Positions 61,759 to 64,000 of a stretch of DNA of 64,000 nucleotides are shown in pieces (within the stretch, counting starts at the first letter, position 1; every line of letters starts with the position of its first letter). A program made the translations under genes and the position numbers. The stretch lies in NCBI GenBank assembly GCA_016699715.1, contig CP065007.1, positions 3,483,001-3,547,000 on the forward strand, read 5' to 3'. The notes beneath the pieces were generated by a model. The model searched no databases. It was not told the DNA's origin and saw only the letters and a program-made list of their open reading frames with translations. This stretch comes from Candidatus Competibacteraceae bacterium. Its GTDB lineage: Bacteria; Pseudomonadota; Gammaproteobacteria; Competibacterales; Competibacteraceae.

Positions 61759-62976
61759 ATGCCCTCAACCCCCGCTTCCCCCGCCGAATTCGCCCCGTTG
61801 CGCCTGCGCAAGGATGAAGATCGCCGCCTGCGCGCCGGTCATCTCTGGGTCTACAGCAACGAAATCGACACCGGCGTGACTCCTCTGCGCGATTTCCAGC
61901 CCGGCCAACCGGTGGCGATTCAGGCCAGCAACGGCAAGACGCTCGGCACCGGCTATATCAACCCGCACGCGCTGCTGTGCGCCCGGCTGGTCACCCGTGA
62001 CTTGGAGCATCCGCTCAACCCTTCGCTGCTGGTGCATCGCCTCAACGTGGCGCTGGGCCTGCGTGAGCGCTTGTACGAGCAGCCGTTCTACCGCTTGGTC
62101 TACGGCGAGGGCGACGGACTGCCGGGTTTGGTCGTGGATCGCTACGGCGATTTGTGCGTGGTGCAACTGGCCACCGCCGGCATGGAGCAACTCAAGGACG
62201 AGATTCTCGCCGCCCTGCAAAAGGTATTGAAACCGACCTCGATACTATGGCGCAACGACAGTCGGGTGCGGGAACTGGAAGGGCTGGAACGCTATGTCGC
62301 CGATGCCGTCGGCGCGGTCCCGGAAACCGTGACGATCGAGGAAGACGGGCTACGTTTCCAGATATCGCCGCGTACCGGGCAGAAAACCGGCTGGTTCTAC
62401 GACCAGCGCGACAACCGCGCCCGGCTGGATCGTTACGTGGCCGGTCGTCGAGTGCTGGATGTGTTCAGCTACGTCGGTGCCTGGGGCGTGCGGGCGGCGG
62501 TGCGCGGTGCTCGCGAGGTGCTGTGCGTGGATTCGTCCGCAACGGCACTGGAGCAAGCGATGGCCAACGCGGTACTCAATGGGGTCGGCGAGCAGCTCAG
62601 AACCGAACCGGGCGACGCCTTCGAGGTGTTGAAGGCGTTGCGCGAGGCTCGCGAACGCTTCGATGTGGTGATCGTGGACCCGCCGGCCTTCATCAAGCGC
62701 CGCAAGGACTTCAAGGAAGGCGCGCTGGCCTACCGGCGGCTCAACGAAATGGCGATGCAGGTGTTGGAGCGCGATGGGCTGCTGGTGTCCTGTTCCTGCT
62801 CGCAGTTGTTCTCCCGCGATGTGTTGGTGCATACCCTGTTGCAAGGGTCGCGGCATCTGGATCGCAATCTGCTGATTCTGGAACAGGGCCGGCAGGGACC
62901 GGATCATCCGGTTTTGCCGGCGATTCCCGAGACCGACTACCTCAAGGCGGTATTCGCGCGGGTGCTGCCGGCCTGA
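61759..62976 (+). CDS. rlmI: RlmI-like 23S rRNA (cytosine-5-)-methyltransferase
   Basis: A class I rRNA methyltransferase of 405 residues with an N-terminal PUA domain (about 10-85, KDEDRRLRAGHLWVYSNEID) and the C-terminal SAM domain: GWFYDQRDNRARLDRYVAGR, VLDVFSYVGAWGVRAAV (motif I), VIVDPPAFIKRRKDFKEG (motif IV) and SCSCSQLFSRDV with the catalytic Cys. The family methylates C1962 of 23S rRNA in E. coli. Start ATG 61759; an upstream opening to 61636 is unsupported. Divergent from the HSP90 gene. Confidence 0.92.
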   Translation: MPSTPASPAEFAPLRLRKDEDRRLRAGHLWVYSNEIDTGVTPLRDFQPGQPVAIQASNGKTLGTGYINPHALLCARLVTRDLEHPLNPSLLVHRLNVALGLRERLYEQPFYRLVYGEGDGLPGLVVDRYGDLCVVQLATAGMEQLKDEILAALQKVLKPTSILWRNDSRVRELEGLERYVADAVGAVPETVTIEEDGLRFQISPRTGQKTGWFYDQRDNRARLDRYVAGRRVLDVFSYVGAWGVRAAVRGAREVLCVDSSATALEQAMANAVLNGVGEQLRTEPGDAFEVLKALREARERFDVVIVDPPAFIKRRKDFKEGALAYRRLNEMAMQVLERDGLLVSCSCSQLFSRDVLVHTLLQGSRHLDRNLLILEQGRQGPDHPVLPAIPETDYLKAVFARVLPA

Positions 62977-63022
62977 AAGAAAACACGATGGATTCCATGT
63001 AACCACTCAAGGATCTCGAACG

Positions 63023-63304
63023 ATGAGCGAGCAGGATTTCCACCGCCTGGTTCGGGTGCTGGAAGAAATACGCGACCATCAAAAGTTGCAACTGGAACGC
63101 CAGGCCGAGGCGCTGGGATTGCAACGCGAGCAGTTCGCGCTGGTGCGGAAGCAGACCGAACGCGCGGAGCGCCTGCAGGACCGCGCCGAGCAAATCCAGG
63201 CCAAGAGCGCGCAACTGGTCGCCGGCGCGCGCAAAGGGATGGTGGTGGTCCTGCCTATTCTCATCGTGCTCATCGCTTACCTGACTTGGCTCATCTTTCG
63301 TTGA
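63023..63304 (+). CDS. Small coiled-coil membrane protein of unknown function
   Basis: A 93-residue protein I do not recognise. Residues 5-68 form a Gln/Glu/Arg-rich helix with heptad spacing (VLEEIRDHQKLQLERQAEAL, TERAERLQDRAEQIQAK), probably a coiled coil. A single membrane helix VVVLPILIVLIAYLTWLIF ends the protein, so it is likely a C-tail-anchored inner-membrane protein facing the cytoplasm. GGATCTCGAACG precedes ATG 63023. It lies between rlmI and lgt. Confidence 0.75.
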   Translation: MSEQDFHRLVRVLEEIRDHQKLQLERQAEALGLQREQFALVRKQTERAERLQDRAEQIQAKSAQLVAGARKGMVVVLPILIVLIAYLTWLIFR

Positions 63305-63419
63305 GTGCGCGGCGTCCTTGCATCATTTCAACACGCTTGCGGGCTGCGCATCCCTGAAGATTTAGCGGTTATGGCCGCTGGCTATTGCCGGTGGCCCGAA
63401 CACTCTCACGGAGTTTTCC

Positions 63420-64000
63420 ATGCTCGTACATCCCGATTTCGATCCGGTGGCATTCAGTCTGGGGCCGCTGCATGTGCGTTGGTACGGTCTCATGTATCTG
63501 CTGGGCTTCCTTGTCGGTTGGGCGCTGGGTCGCTATCGCGTCAAGCAGCCCGGCTCCGGCTGGACCGCCGAACAGATGGATGACCTGGTGTTCTACATCG
63601 CCTTGGGGGTCATTCTCGGCGGCCGGATCGGCTACATCCTGTTCTATGGCTTCAATTCCTTCCTCGACAATCCGCTGGTGTTGTTTCGGGTCTGGGAGGG
63701 CGGCATGTCGTTTCACGGCGGGTTTCTCGGCGTGCTGTTGGCCATGCTGCTGTTTGCCCGCAAGTACCATAAAGGATTCTGGCCGACCATCGACTTCATC
63801 GCGCCGCTGATCGCGCCGGGCATCCTGTTCGGACGGATCGGCAATTTCATCAATGGGGAATTGTGGGGCCGGGTCACCGACCTGCCGTGGGGGACGGTAT
63901 TCCGCCAGACCGGTGACAATCTGCCGCGCCACCCGTCGCAGTTGTACGAGGCGGCGCTGGAAGGGCTGGCGCTGTTCACCATCGTCTGGCTGTTTTCGGC
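63420..64000 (+). CDS. lgt: Prolipoprotein diacylglyceryl transferase, 3' end beyond window
   Basis: Lgt attaches diacylglycerol to the lipobox cysteine of prelipoproteins, in the inner membrane. The visible 193 residues begin MLVHPDFDPVAFSLGPLHVR, with HIS-type loop GGMSFHGGFLGVLLAM and the signature GRIGNFINGELWGR, then RHPSQLYEAALEG. At least four membrane helices are visible. Start ATG 63420 is the first in the family-specific frame; the reading frame stays open to the window end, so this entry is partial. Confidence 0.94.
   Translation, partial: MLVHPDFDPVAFSLGPLHVRWYGLMYLLGFLVGWALGRYRVKQPGSGWTAEQMDDLVFYIALGVILGGRIGYILFYGFNSFLDNPLVLFRVWEGGMSFHGGFLGVLLAMLLFARKYHKGFWPTIDFIAPLIAPGILFGRIGNFINGELWGRVTDLPWGTVFRQTGDNLPRHPSQLYEAALEGLALFTIVWLFS

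Overview
The window is a stretch of gammaproteobacterial chromosome with GC-rich coding sequence. The best evidence is gene order: initiator tRNA-Met, rimP, nusA, infB, rbfA, truB, rpsO, pnp, then tRNA-Ser(GGA), 4.5S RNA, dnaX, ybaB and recR. A biotin operon, ilvBHC and a glycogen-to-trehalose cluster would suit a glycogen-storing lineage such as the Competibacter group, but that assignment is inference only.

Layout. (1) 1-3320: end of a glycosyltransferase gene, a methyltransferase, a KAS III-like protein lacking two of three usual catalytic residues, and arfB. (2) 3322-3470: a three-repeat type I-F-like CRISPR array with no cas genes. (3) 3491-16912: a dense nest of insertion sequences (IS1-, IS630-, IS4-, ISL3-, IS66-, IS1634- and IS5-like). 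Some are intact, many broken, and several low-GC pieces lie among high-GC ones. Target duplications let parts of the insertion order be read. (4) 16923-20151: a membrane GGDEF-EAL protein and an orphan encapsulated-ferritin (EncFtn) gene with no encapsulin nearby. (5) 20526-25509: bioB-bioA-bioF-bioC-bioD. (6) 25596-28984 (minus strand): csp, rimI, family-4 UDG and leuA. (7) 29220-36149: glgX-treZ-treY, which turns glycogen-type glucan into trehalose. (8) 36179-41306 (minus strand): pssA, a NYN/OST-HTH gene broken by a 121-bp MITE, and ilvC, ilvH and ilvB. (9) 41648-46569: proS and small envelope or redox genes, with a DnaA-box-rich intergenic region between proS and acyP. (10) 46660-59028: the transcription/translation/RNA-processing operon and the dnaX-recR cluster. 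(11) 59151-64000: a cytochrome c, a divergent HSP90, an RlmI-like methyltransferase, a small coiled-coil membrane protein, and the start of lgt, which is cut by the window end.

The most notable observations are: two identical MITE copies with 3-bp TNA target duplications, one of which exactly interrupts the NYN/OST-HTH gene; an EncFtn with metal ligands intact but no shell gene and no cargo tail; an orphan I-F CRISPR whose leader side runs into an IS end; a cluster of four perfect DnaA boxes with an IHF-like site and an 11-bp tandem repeat; and two tandem IS66 copies with near-identical ends and divergent middles.
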